In this document: positions 35,684 to 44,556 of the stretch, in pieces
How the letters are laid out: every line of letters begins with the position of its first letter
Numbering within the stretch: the first letter of the stretch is position 1
Assembly: GCA_934162255.1 (NCBI GenBank)
Contig: CAKPIG010000001.1
Location: 128,218 to 192,217, forward strand
Direction: 5' to 3'
Length of the DNA: 64,000 nucleotides
DNA from: an uncultured Clostridia bacterium
Lineage (GTDB): Bacteria > Bacillota > Clostridia > TANB77 > CAG-508
Program-made: the position numbers and the translations under genes
The notes under the pieces: model-generated
What the model was told of the DNA's origin: nothing
What the model saw: only the letters and a program-made list of their open reading frames with translations
Database searches by the model: none

Positions 35684-35712
35684 TTGACATGTACAAACAA
35701 TTGTTTTATAAT
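35684..35712 (+). promoter_or_regulatory. Consensus promoter for dinB with LexA-box-like spacer
   Basis: TTGACA (35684-35689) and TATAAT (35707-35712) are perfect consensus boxes with 17-base spacing. The spacer carries the palindrome AAACAATTGTTT (35696-35707), which resembles the Firmicute LexA box (GAAC, four bases, GTTC) with a changed outer base. A perfect promoter needs a repressor to be kept quiet, which fits SOS control of dinB. Confidence 0.75.
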
Positions 35713-35728
35713 GGTTTTGGTGATATTT

Positions 35729-36940
35729 ATGGAAAGACAAATATTACATGTAGATGTAAATAATGCATTTTTAAGCTGGACAGCTGTACAAATGCTAAAA
35801 CAAGGAAGTAAAGTAGATATAAGAGAAATACCATCAGTAATAGGTGGAGATGAAAATAGAAGATCAGGAATTGTATTGGCTAAAAGTCCGAAAGCAAAAA
35901 TGTTTGGAATATCTACAGGAGAAACATTATATCAAGCCAGAATGAAATGTCCTCAATTACAAGTTTTTTCAGGAACTTATAAAATGTATAAGCAATATTC
36001 AAATCAACTTTATCAATTATTATTACAATATACAGATAAAATTGAAAGATTTAGTATAGATGAGTGTTTTTTAGACATGACTAATTATCTAATGGGAAAA
36101 AGTTTATTAGATAAAGCATATGAAATAAAGAAAAGAGTAAAAGAAGAATTAGGATTTACAGTAAATGTAGGAGTTGCACATAATAAATTATTAGCAAAAA
36201 TGGCATCAGATTTTACTAAACCAGATAGAGTACATACATTATTTGAAAATGAAATAGAGACTAAAATGTGGATTTTACCTGTATCAGAATTACTAATGCT
36301 AGGAAGAAAGACAATTCCTAAATTGTATAATATGGGAATAAAAACAATAGGTCAGCTAGCACATACAGACAAACAACTATTAAACAAGAAATTTGGAAAA
36401 CATGGGATAATGATGTGGGAATATGCAAATGGAATAGATGATTCAGAAGTACAATATTTATTTGAAAAGCCAAAAGGAATTGGAAATTCGACAACATTGC
36501 CTATAGATATAAATGAAATAGAAAAATTAGAAGAAGTTTTATTAGCTTTAACAGAACAAGTAACATATAGATTAAGAAAATACGATATGGTTGCAAATGT
36601 TGTAAATGTACAATTAAGGACTAGAAGCTTTGAAGATAAAACACATCAAAGAAAACTTTTATTACCAACTTCAAGCACAAAAGAAATTTATTTATTAGCA
36701 AAAGAACTACTAGAAGAAATGTACATAAAAGGGACACCTATAAGACTAGTAGGAATGAGAGTAGACAATCTTAGTGAAAAAGAAAATTTACAGATTTCAT
36801 TATTTGATAATAAGAACAATGAAAAGCAAGAAAAATTGGATAAAGTAATAGATAATTTAAAGCAAAAATACGGATATAGTAGTATAACAAGAGCAGGAAA
36901 ATTACATTCAGAAGAAAAAATTAAATTGAAAGACATATAG
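35729..36940 (+). CDS. dinB: DNA polymerase IV (Y family)
   Basis: About 403 residues. Y-family marks are ILHVDVNNAFLSW (metal aspartate), FSIDECFLDMT (metal DE pair), and a helix-hairpin-helix with IKTIGQLAHTD, then the little-finger domain. It carries out error-prone lesion bypass. The frame opens at 35684, but that overlaps the promoter, so I use ATG 35729 after TTGGTGAT. The SOS-like promoter and the lexA gene at 23.3 kb are consistent with damage induction. Confidence 0.95.
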   Translation: MERQILHVDVNNAFLSWTAVQMLKQGSKVDIREIPSVIGGDENRRSGIVLAKSPKAKMFGISTGETLYQARMKCPQLQVFSGTYKMYKQYSNQLYQLLLQYTDKIERFSIDECFLDMTNYLMGKSLLDKAYEIKKRVKEELGFTVNVGVAHNKLLAKMASDFTKPDRVHTLFENEIETKMWILPVSELLMLGRKTIPKLYNMGIKTIGQLAHTDKQLLNKKFGKHGIMMWEYANGIDDSEVQYLFEKPKGIGNSTTLPIDINEIEKLEEVLLALTEQVTYRLRKYDMVANVVNVQLRTRSFEDKTHQRKLLLPTSSTKEIYLLAKELLEEMYIKGTPIRLVGMRVDNLSEKENLQISLFDNKNNEKQEKLDKVIDNLKQKYGYSSITRAGKLHSEEKIKLKDI

Positions 36941-36993
36941 ACTTAAATGTTAGAATATGGTAAAATGATGTCAAATTAAGAAGGAGGAAAATT

Positions 36994-39006
36994 ATGAAGA
37001 AAAAAGTTTTAATAGGAATCTTAATATTAATTATTTTAATAGTTGCTATAATTGCAATATTTATTGTAAAAAAGAATAAAACTGAAAAACCAGAAGATGT
37101 GTGGTCACAATATATTTCATATATAAATGAACAAAAATATGAAGAAATGTACAATATGCTAACTGAAAATTCTAAACAAAATATATCTCAAGAAGATTTT
37201 ATAAAAAGAAACAAAAATATCTATGAAGGAATAGATATGGAAGATTTAAAAATCAATATATCAAATATAGAAAATGAAGACAAAAAGACAGTAAAAATTT
37301 CATATAATAATATAATGGAAACAAGTGCAGGAAATATTGATTTTGACAATATAGTAAGAATCACAAAAAATGATAAAAAAGAATATAAAATAAATTGGAG
37401 CTCATCACTTATATTCCCTGAACTTGGAAATAATGATAAAGTTAGAGTAAAAACTGTTATAGCATCAAGAGGAACAATATATGATAGAAATGGAAGAGTT
37501 TTAGCAGGAGAAGGAGAAATTCTATCAGTTGGAATAGTTCCAGGAAAATTAAGTGATACTCCTGAAGATGGAATATCAGAAATTTCAAAGCTATTAGGAA
37601 TATCAGAAGAAAGTATAAAGAAATCATTAGAAGCATCTTGGGTAAAAGAAGATTCATTTGTGCCTATTAAAAAAATTCTAAAAACTGATACAGAGTTAAA
37701 AGAAAAATTACTTGGATATAGAGGAGTAAAAATAGTAACAGAAAAGGCAAGGACATATCCACTAGGAGAAGCTGCTGCTCATTTAGTTGGATATGTACAA
37801 AAGGTTACATCAGAGGATCTGGAAAATAACAAAGGCAAAGGATATACAAGTACTAGCTGGATAGGAAAATCAGGATTAGAAAAACAATATGAAGAAAGGC
37901 TAAAAGGAAAAGAAGGTCTAGAAATTTATATAGAAGATGAAAAAGGGAATAGAAAAAAAGATATTGCTAAAATAGATGTTAAGTCAGGTGAAGACATAAA
38001 ATTAACAATAGATTCAACAATTCAGACAAAATTATATGAGAAATTACAAAAAGATAAGGGATTTTTTGTGGTAATGGAACCAAAAACAGGAGAATTACTT
38101 GCTTTGGTAAGTACTCCATCATATAACCCCAATAAGTTTGTAACAGGATTAACAACAGATGAATGGAATGAATTGAAAAATAATCAAAATAATCCAATGA
38201 TGGTAAGATATGCACAAAGTTGGTGCCCAGGTTCAACATTCAAACCTATAACAGGAGCTATAGGTCTTTCAAGTAATTCATTAAGTGCAGATGATACATT
38301 TTCTTATAATGGATTAAGCTGGAAGAAAAATGAAAGTTGGGGACAATATGATATAACAACTCTTACAGCTTATAGTGGACCTAAAAATTTGAGAAATGCC
38401 TTAATACATTCTGATAACATATATTTTGCACAAGCAGTATTAAAAATAGGAAAAGACAAATTTATAAATGGATTAAAAAATATTAAATTTGGAGAAGATT
38501 TAAATTTAGAAATAGGAACATCAAAATCTCAATATTCAAATAGTGAAGATATATCATCAGAAAAAACACTTGCAGATAGTGGGTATGGTCAAGGAGAAAT
38601 ACTTGTAAATCCTATACATATGGCTTCTATATATTCTGCTTTTGCAAATGATGGAAATATGATAAAACCATATATTGAATATAAAGAAAATAAAAGCACA
38701 GAATATCTAGTAGAATCTGCATTTTCAAAAGATGCAGCAACAATAATAAAGGAAGATTTGGTTCAAGTTGTTGAAAATCCAGAAGGAACAGCAAAAGATA
38801 TGAAAGTATCAGGAAGAACAATTGCAGGAAAAACTGGAACAGCTGAATTAAAAGCAAGTAAAGAGGCAAATGCAGAAACATTAGGATGGTTTAACTGTTT
38901 TTCAACAGATAACAATAATCCGTTATTAGTAATTAGTATGGTAGAAGATGGAAGAAGCACAGGAGGAAGCCATTATCTAATAAAAATGATAAAAATACTA
39001 TATTAA
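36994..39006 (+). CDS. Class B penicillin-binding protein, MecA/PBP3-like
   Basis: This 670-residue transpeptidase has one N-terminal membrane span (about residues 5-27), an NTF2-like MecA_N domain (about 32-140), a dimerisation region (IASRGTIYDRNGRVLA), and a transpeptidase domain with the active serine in GSTFKP (about 413), HSDN (about 471) and KTGTAE (about 612). The MecA_N domain is typical of low-affinity PBPs and of sporulation/division PBPs in Firmicutes. Resistance cannot be inferred from sequence alone. It follows dinB by 53 bases with AAGGAGG. Confidence 0.93.
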   Translation: MKKKVLIGILILIILIVAIIAIFIVKKNKTEKPEDVWSQYISYINEQKYEEMYNMLTENSKQNISQEDFIKRNKNIYEGIDMEDLKINISNIENEDKKTVKISYNNIMETSAGNIDFDNIVRITKNDKKEYKINWSSSLIFPELGNNDKVRVKTVIASRGTIYDRNGRVLAGEGEILSVGIVPGKLSDTPEDGISEISKLLGISEESIKKSLEASWVKEDSFVPIKKILKTDTELKEKLLGYRGVKIVTEKARTYPLGEAAAHLVGYVQKVTSEDLENNKGKGYTSTSWIGKSGLEKQYEERLKGKEGLEIYIEDEKGNRKKDIAKIDVKSGEDIKLTIDSTIQTKLYEKLQKDKGFFVVMEPKTGELLALVSTPSYNPNKFVTGLTTDEWNELKNNQNNPMMVRYAQSWCPGSTFKPITGAIGLSSNSLSADDTFSYNGLSWKKNESWGQYDITTLTAYSGPKNLRNALIHSDNIYFAQAVLKIGKDKFINGLKNIKFGEDLNLEIGTSKSQYSNSEDISSEKTLADSGYGQGEILVNPIHMASIYSAFANDGNMIKPYIEYKENKSTEYLVESAFSKDAATIIKEDLVQVVENPEGTAKDMKVSGRTIAGKTGTAELKASKEANAETLGWFNCFSTDNNNPLLVISMVEDGRSTGGSHYLIKMIKILY

Positions 39007-39035
39007 TTGACATAAAACCAAAAAAATGGTAAAAT
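39007..39035 (+). promoter_or_regulatory. Promoter for the small unknown gene at 39078
   Basis: TTGACA (39007-39012), immediately after the PBP stop, and TAAAAT (39030-39035) are 17 bases apart. Confidence 0.75.
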
Positions 39036-39077
39036 ATATATGCAATAAAATTTGAAAACAGAAAGGATGTAAACATT

Positions 39078-39521
39078 ATGAAGAAAGAAACTACGCGGAG
39101 TATGGAGGAGACAACATGGAAAAAATTAGAATCAATTAATTCTCTTTCAAATGCAGTCCAGATGTTGGAAAAAGATAAGGAAATCTTATCAAGAAATCTG
39201 GAAATAATTATTTTGATGCAAGGAGAAAATGAACCTTTACATGAAGTAATTGAGTTGTTAACATCTATTGAGTTTTCTATAGATGAAAATAACTTAGTTA
39301 TTCAAATTCGGTCAGGAGAGTATAAAAAAATAACGGGAGAAAAAAGGTCATCAGTTTATAAATTAATTGATAAACTGATGTCAACACTCGATACTTTAGA
39401 AGAAGATTTACTTCCAATCCAGATAAGAAAAGAGTTTTCAAGAGTAAGTATTACGGAAGAGCTTCGGTCGGATCTTAAGATGTTTGATATATATTATCAA
39501 AACTACTTAAGATATGTATAA
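39078..39521 (+). CDS. Unknown small soluble protein with atypical codons
   Basis: This 147-residue protein is mostly helical and charged, with no signal peptide, no membrane span and no motif I recognise. It has its own promoter and a strong terminator, so it is a one-gene unit. It uses CGG for arginine three times and TCG, ACG and CTT in places where neighbours use AGA, TCA, ACA and TTA, suggesting recent acquisition. The helix-rich build would suit a small regulator or a partner protein, but no function can be assigned. AAAGGATG precedes the start. Confidence 0.7.
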   Translation: MKKETTRSMEETTWKKLESINSLSNAVQMLEKDKEILSRNLEIIILMQGENEPLHEVIELLTSIEFSIDENNLVIQIRSGEYKKITGEKRSSVYKLIDKLMSTLDTLEEDLLPIQIRKEFSRVSITEELRSDLKMFDIYYQNYLRYV

Positions 39522-39541
39522 TCTTTAAAACTTTCTGTAAA

Positions 39542-39570
39542 CAAGGAGGACAAATGTCCTCCTTGTTTTC
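39542..39570 (+). terminator. Strong rho-independent terminator
   Basis: CAAGGAGGACA (39542-39552) pairs perfectly with TGTCCTCCTTG (39555-39565) around two bases, then TTTT. It isolates the unknown small gene from the envelope cluster. Confidence 0.92.
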
Positions 39571-39599
39571 TTAGATTTATCAAATAAAATATAAAATGA

Positions 39600-39628
39600 T
39601 TGAAAATGTATTTTCAATATGATAAAAT
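39600..39628 (+). promoter_or_regulatory. Promoter and palindromic operator of the envelope cluster
   Basis: TTGAAA (39600-39605) and TAAAAT (39623-39628) are 17 bases apart. Overlapping the -35 and spacer is a perfect inverted repeat, TGAAAAT-GT-ATTTTCA (39601-39616), placed where a bound protein would block RNA polymerase. The arms are similar to Fur/PerR-family half-sites (TGATAAT) but with a two-base centre. No regulator gene lies in the cluster. Confidence 0.6.
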
Positions 39629-39660
39629 ACATTGTAAAGAAATGGAAAAGGAGAATCACA

Positions 39661-40599
39661 ATGAAAAAAATATCAATAATAGTGCCAGTATATTATAATG
39701 AAGACAATTTATTACCTCTATATGCAGACTTAAAAGAGAAAGTATTGATGAAGTTAAATATAGATTATGAAATAATATTTGTTGATGATGGTTCAAAAGA
39801 TAAATCCTACGATGTGATGTTAGAATTAGCTAAAATAGATGAAAATATAAAAACAATAAAACTATCAAGAAATTTTGGAGAGCATTCTGCAATATTAGCA
39901 GGTTTATCACAATGTACAGGAGATTGTGCAGTAAGAAAGGCAGCAGATCTGCAAGAACCATCTGAAATGATTTTAGATATGATAAAAAAATATGAAGAAG
40001 GAAATAAGGTTGTTTTGGCTGTTAGAACAGATAGAGAAGAACCAATAACCCAAAAAGCATTTTCAAACTTATATGCTTTTTTAATGAGAAAATTAGCTCT
40101 TCATAATATGCCTAAAGGAGGATTTGATTCATTTTTAATAGATAGACAAGTCATAGACTTTTTAGTAAATATGCAAGAAAGTAACACATCTTTAATGAGT
40201 CAAATACTATGGGCTGGGTTTGAAACAGCCACAATTCCATATATAAGAAAGAAAAGAGAGATAGGAAAATCAAGATGGACTTTATCTAAAAAGATAAAAT
40301 TAGTATATGATTCATTATTAAGTTTTTCATATTTTCCTATAAAAATTATAACAAATGTAGGATTTATTACATTTTTTATATCGATAATTTTATTAATAAT
40401 AACTATATACAAACGAATTGCAGGAATAATTGATGTAGAAGGTTATACTTCTTTAATAATGATAATGTTAATGGGATTTGGAATAATAATGCTATCAATA
40501 GGGATATTAGGAGAATATTTATGGAGGACTTATGATGCAGCAAGAAATAGACCACCATATATTATAGAAAACGTAAACAGGAGAAAAAGCAATGAGTAA
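39661..40599 (+). CDS. Polyprenyl-phosphate glycosyltransferase (GtrB/ArnC-like)
   Basis: About 312 residues: a GT2 domain (SIIVPVYYNEDN, FVDDGSKDKSYD, and KAADLQEP where the family often has DADLQ) and two C-terminal membrane spans (about 235-257 and 270-295). In ArnC and GtrB the enzyme moves a sugar from a nucleotide donor to undecaprenyl phosphate on the inner face. The first aspartate of the metal motif is alanine, a variant that some family members share. ATG 39661 follows AAGGAG. It heads the cluster and overlaps the next gene by 8 bases. Confidence 0.92.
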   Translation: MKKISIIVPVYYNEDNLLPLYADLKEKVLMKLNIDYEIIFVDDGSKDKSYDVMLELAKIDENIKTIKLSRNFGEHSAILAGLSQCTGDCAVRKAADLQEPSEMILDMIKKYEEGNKVVLAVRTDREEPITQKAFSNLYAFLMRKLALHNMPKGGFDSFLIDRQVIDFLVNMQESNTSLMSQILWAGFETATIPYIRKKREIGKSRWTLSKKIKLVYDSLLSFSYFPIKIITNVGFITFFISIILLIITIYKRIAGIIDVEGYTSLIMIMLMGFGIIMLSIGILGEYLWRTYDAARNRPPYIIENVNRRKSNE

Positions 40600-41926
40600 A
40601 GTTTTAGAAATTTTAAAAAATCATAAAAAAAGTCTAATTATTTTATTTTTGATAATATTATTTGGATATTATTTGATATGGGTTGTAAAGCAACCATTTA
40701 ATTCATGTCCCGATGAGGGAATGAAATGGGATATTTGTAAATACATTTATGAAAATAACAAAATACCACATGGAGATGATGAGGCTATACGAAATGATAT
40801 GTGGGGAATTTCATATGCATTTCAACCTATTTTAACATATATGATTTGTGCAGTTTTTATGAAAATTATGTCAATATTTTCGACAAATGAATTTAATTTG
40901 CTTATTGCAGCAAGATTGGTAAGTACAATAAGTATGGTCTTTGCAGTTTACTTTACAATAAAAATATCAGACAAATTATTTAAGAAACCATATAACTACC
41001 TATTGATTGCATTTGTGGCATTTCAGCCATTAATTTCATTTATAGCATCATATATAAATAATGACTCAACAGCATTCTTGATGATAACAATAATAATTTA
41101 TTTATGGATATTAGGACTTGAAAATAATTGGAAAACTAAAACTTGCATAGAATTAGGAATTGCAATAGGAATTTGCTCTTTAACATATTATAATGCTTAT
41201 GGATATATACTGTGTTCAGTAATAATTTGCGTAGCATCTGCAATATTAAATAAGATGAAAACAAAAGATATACTAAAAAAAGGAGCAATAGTTGCTTGCA
41301 TAGCATTTTGCGTTGCAGGTTGGTGGTTTATAAGAAATGCTATAATATATAATGGAGATTTTTTAGGTATTAATGCACAAAATGAATGTGGAAATAAATA
41401 TGCATTAGAAGAATATAAACCAGATATTAGAAAGACACCTTTAAGAGAAGGAAAAACTGTAATTGATATGCTTATAAAAGATCAATGGATAAGTATTACA
41501 GTTAAAAGCTTTATAGGAGTATTTGGATACAATTCAATAGTAATGTCTCCGAAGATATATTATTGCTATTTAGCAATATGGATAATTGGAATAATTGGAT
41601 GTATAATAGGATTGAAAAAAATCTTCATATATAACAAAGAAGAAAAAAATAAATATTTATTGAGATATGTTTTCTTACTTGCCATAATAATAACCTGTGG
41701 TATGAGTATATTTTACTCATACACAAGTGATTTTCAAGCACAAGGAAGATATATAGCAGGAATTATGATACCATTTACATATTTTATAATTTATGGAATA
41801 AAAACGATATTAGAAAAATTTATAAAATCTCAAAAAGTGATAGATATAATTTTTGTGCTAATAATAATATTATTAATTATAATATCATTTAAGGCTACAT
41901 TCAATTATATGCCACTTGCTCATTAA
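40592..41926 (+). CDS. GT-C type membrane glycosyltransferase (DUF2142/PMT-like)
   Basis: This 444-residue protein has about ten membrane spans. An acidic motif in the first external loop (SCPDEGMKWD, about residues 37-46) matches the metal-binding aspartate-glutamate of GT-C enzymes, and the late external segment FQAQGRYIAGI is typical of DUF2142 and PMT-like proteins. Such enzymes take a sugar from a polyprenyl-phosphate carrier outside the membrane and attach it to lipid, protein or wall polymer, as ArnT does. The acceptor is unknown. It overlaps the upstream gene by 8 bases. Confidence 0.82.
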   Translation: MSKVLEILKNHKKSLIILFLIILFGYYLIWVVKQPFNSCPDEGMKWDICKYIYENNKIPHGDDEAIRNDMWGISYAFQPILTYMICAVFMKIMSIFSTNEFNLLIAARLVSTISMVFAVYFTIKISDKLFKKPYNYLLIAFVAFQPLISFIASYINNDSTAFLMITIIIYLWILGLENNWKTKTCIELGIAIGICSLTYYNAYGYILCSVIICVASAILNKMKTKDILKKGAIVACIAFCVAGWWFIRNAIIYNGDFLGINAQNECGNKYALEEYKPDIRKTPLREGKTVIDMLIKDQWISITVKSFIGVFGYNSIVMSPKIYYCYLAIWIIGIIGCIIGLKKIFIYNKEEKNKYLLRYVFLLAIIITCGMSIFYSYTSDFQAQGRYIAGIMIPFTYFIIYGIKTILEKFIKSQKVIDIIFVLIIILLIIISFKATFNYMPLAH

Positions 41927-41947
41927 TAAAAGAAAAGAGGAATAAAA

Positions 41948-44182
41948 ATGATAGGTTTTAATATACCAATTTATTTAGATGGATCATTAAAATGTATAAA
42001 AGAAGTTATAAAAAACAGAAAAATTTGTGGAGATGGGGAATTTACAAAAAAATGTAGTAAATGGATGGAAGAAAAATTTAATGCTCATAAAGTGTTACTT
42101 ACTACATCGTGTACAGATGCACTAGAAATGGCGGCAATTTTATTAAATTTACAACCAGAAGATGAAGTTATAATGCCATCATATACATTTGTATCAACAG
42201 CAGATGCTTTTGTAATGGTAGGAGCAAAAATAGTATTTGTAGATATAAATCCTGAAACTATGAATATTGATGAAAATAAAATTGAAGAAGCGATAACATC
42301 AAAAACAAAAGCAATTGTGGTAGTACATTATGCAGGAACATCTCCAGACATGGATAAAATAATGAAAATTGCTAAAAAACATAATTTAAAAGTTGTAGAA
42401 GATGCAGCTCAAGGATTCATGTCAAAATATAAGAATAAGTATCTTGGAACAATAGGAGATATAGGTTGTTATAGCTTTCATGAAACTAAAAATTATAGTA
42501 TGGGTGAAGGCGGAGCTATTGTTATAAATGATCCAAATTTGATAGAAAGAGCTGAAATAATTAGAGAAAAAGGAACAAATAGAAATAAATTCTTTAGAGG
42601 AGAGATAGATAAATATACTTGGGTTGACTATGGTTCATCATATTTACCAAGTGAATTAAATTGTGCATATTTATATCCTCAATTAGAGAGAGCAGAAGAA
42701 ATTAATAATAAAAGAATAGAAGCTTGGAAATACTATCAAGATAATCTTGAAGAGTTAGAAGACAAAGGAATTATAAGATTAGAACATGTACCAATATACA
42801 ATAAACATAATGCACATATGTTTTTTATGAAAACAAAAAATCTAGAAGAAAGAACACAATTGATAAAATACTTAAAAGATAAAGGAATACAAGCGGTATT
42901 TCATTATATACCATTACATTCATCACCTGCAGGACAAAGATTTGGCAAATTCTATGGAGAAGATAAATATACAACTTCTGAAAGTGAAAAGCTTATAAGA
43001 TTACCTATGTATTATGGATTAACACAACAAGAACAAAAAGAAATTATAAATGCAATAAAAGATTTTTATAAGAAAAAAATAGTAATAATAGGAGCAAATA
43101 ATTTTCAATTACCACTAATAAAAAAAGCAGAAGAATTAGGATATCAAACACATGTATTTGCTTGGAAAGAAGGAGCTGTTGGAGCAAAATATGCAGACTT
43201 TTTTTATCCAATAAGTATAGTGGAAAGAGAAGAAATCCTAAAAAAATGTCAAGAAATAAAGCCTGATGGAGTAGTAACAATAGCATCAGATTTAGCAACA
43301 AAAACAGTAAATTATCTTGCAGAAAAATTAAACCTTGTAGGAAATAGTATGGAATGTACAGAAATTTCAACAAATAAATATGAGATGAGAAAAGCATTTG
43401 AAAAAAATAAAGTATCTGTTCCTAAATTTTTAGAAATAACAGATTCAGATGTGGATGTATCAAAAACATTTAATACACCAATAATTGTAAAACCAACAGA
43501 TAGGTCAGGAAGTAGAGCTATTACTAAAATTGAAAATTTGCAAGACATAAAAACAATAAAAGATGCAATAAATGAAGCAATTAGCACTTCATTTGAAAAA
43601 AAAGCAATAATAGAAGAATATATTGAAGGAAATGAGTATAGTGCAGAAGGAATATCATATAATGGTAAGCATACAATTTTAGCAATAACCCAGAAAGAAA
43701 CAACGGGCTCACCACATTTTATAGAAACAGGACATGTAGAACCAGCAAACTTGGATAAAGATACTATAGCAAAAATAAAAAAAGAGGTAATTTTAGGTCT
43801 AAATAGTCTAAAAATAAAAAATGGTGCATCACATACTGAATTTAAAATTACGCCAGAAGGAAATGTTAGAATAATTGAAATAGGTGCAAGAATGGGAGGA
43901 GATTGTATAGGCTCTGATTTAGTACAAATTTCTACAGGATATGATTTTCTAAAAATGGTATTAGATGTATCACTTGGGAAAAAACCAGACTTTACAAAAA
44001 TTTCTAAACCCAAAAAAGCAATTATTAAATTTATATTTTCAGATGATGATGTAAAGGAATTGGAAAAAATAAAAAAAGAACAACCAGAAAATATTTATTA
44101 TATTAGTCCAATTGAAAAAATAAATTCGCATAAAATTATTGATAGTTCAACAAGGTATGGTTATTATATTTTAGCAATTTAG
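41948..44182 (+). CDS. Fusion of WecE/RffA-type sugar aminotransferase and ATP-grasp ligase
   Basis: 744 residues in two parts. Residues 1-375 follow WecE/RffA closely: CGDGEFT, LLTTSCTDALEMAA, VIMPSYTFVSTA, VVEDAAQG, the PLP lysine at about 181 in FHETKNYS, REKGTNR and AVFHYIPLHSSPAG. WecE aminates dTDP-4-keto-6-deoxyglucose to dTDP-4-amino-4,6-dideoxygalactose. Residues 376-744 are a separate ATP-grasp unit: IVIIGANNFQLPLIKKAE, IVKPTDRSGSRA (about 513), IIEEYIEGNEYS, and IEIGARMGGDCIGSD (about 643). Such ligases form amide bonds, so the second half may acylate the new amine with an amino acid; that is inference. No frameshift or stop lies at the join. Start after GAGG. Confidence 0.9.
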   Translation: MIGFNIPIYLDGSLKCIKEVIKNRKICGDGEFTKKCSKWMEEKFNAHKVLLTTSCTDALEMAAILLNLQPEDEVIMPSYTFVSTADAFVMVGAKIVFVDINPETMNIDENKIEEAITSKTKAIVVVHYAGTSPDMDKIMKIAKKHNLKVVEDAAQGFMSKYKNKYLGTIGDIGCYSFHETKNYSMGEGGAIVINDPNLIERAEIIREKGTNRNKFFRGEIDKYTWVDYGSSYLPSELNCAYLYPQLERAEEINNKRIEAWKYYQDNLEELEDKGIIRLEHVPIYNKHNAHMFFMKTKNLEERTQLIKYLKDKGIQAVFHYIPLHSSPAGQRFGKFYGEDKYTTSESEKLIRLPMYYGLTQQEQKEIINAIKDFYKKKIVIIGANNFQLPLIKKAEELGYQTHVFAWKEGAVGAKYADFFYPISIVEREEILKKCQEIKPDGVVTIASDLATKTVNYLAEKLNLVGNSMECTEISTNKYEMRKAFEKNKVSVPKFLEITDSDVDVSKTFNTPIIVKPTDRSGSRAITKIENLQDIKTIKDAINEAISTSFEKKAIIEEYIEGNEYSAEGISYNGKHTILAITQKETTGSPHFIETGHVEPANLDKDTIAKIKKEVILGLNSLKIKNGASHTEFKITPEGNVRIIEIGARMGGDCIGSDLVQISTGYDFLKMVLDVSLGKKPDFTKISKPKKAIIKFIFSDDDVKELEKIKKEQPENIYYISPIEKINSHKIIDSSTRYGYYILAI

Positions 44183-44193
44183 AAAGGAAAAAG

Positions 44194-44556
44194 ATGGAAC
44201 AAAAAATAAAAAATAAAGCAAAAATTAAAGAAATATTCATACTCCAAATAGTAATCGCTATATATACACTATCAACAGTATTTGCAAAATTTGCATCAGG
44301 GCAAGAATTTCTATCATTTAAATTTATATTATATTATGGTATAGAAATGTTAATTTTGGGTGTGTATGCTATCATTTGGCAACAATTAATAAAAAAATTT
44401 GATATTTCAGTTGCATATGCTAATAAAGCGATGGGGCTATTATGGTCAATAGTATGGTCAGTATTAATTTTTAATGAAGGAATAACAACAAAAAATATAA
44501 TAGGAGTAGTAATTGTAATAATAGGTACAATTATAGTAAATAGTGAAGATGAATAA
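44194..44556 (+). CDS. SMR/EmrE-family small transporter, first subunit (ArnE/F-like)
   Basis: This 120-residue protein has four membrane spans and the SMR pattern ISVAYANKAMGLLWSIVWSVLIFNEGIT followed by NIIGVVIVIIGTIIV. It lacks the first-helix glutamate of drug exporters, like the ArnE/ArnF group that is proposed to flip undecaprenyl-phosphate-aminosugar. It ends inside the next gene, so the two probably form a heterodimer. GAAAGG precedes the ATG. Confidence 0.85.
   Translation: MEQKIKNKAKIKEIFILQIVIAIYTLSTVFAKFASGQEFLSFKFILYYGIEMLILGVYAIIWQQLIKKFDISVAYANKAMGLLWSIVWSVLIFNEGITTKNIIGVVIVIIGTIIVNSEDE

Noticed and set aside
36994..39006. MecA-type beta-lactam resistance determinant
   Set aside because: The NTF2-like domain and transpeptidase are also found in ordinary housekeeping PBPs of Firmicutes; there is no mec regulator or mobile element around it.
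43312..44013. 233-codon minus-strand frame opposite the ATP-grasp domain
   Set aside because: The plus-strand frame has clear ATP-grasp motifs. The minus frame is a shadow rich in Ile, Phe and Ser with no start signal.
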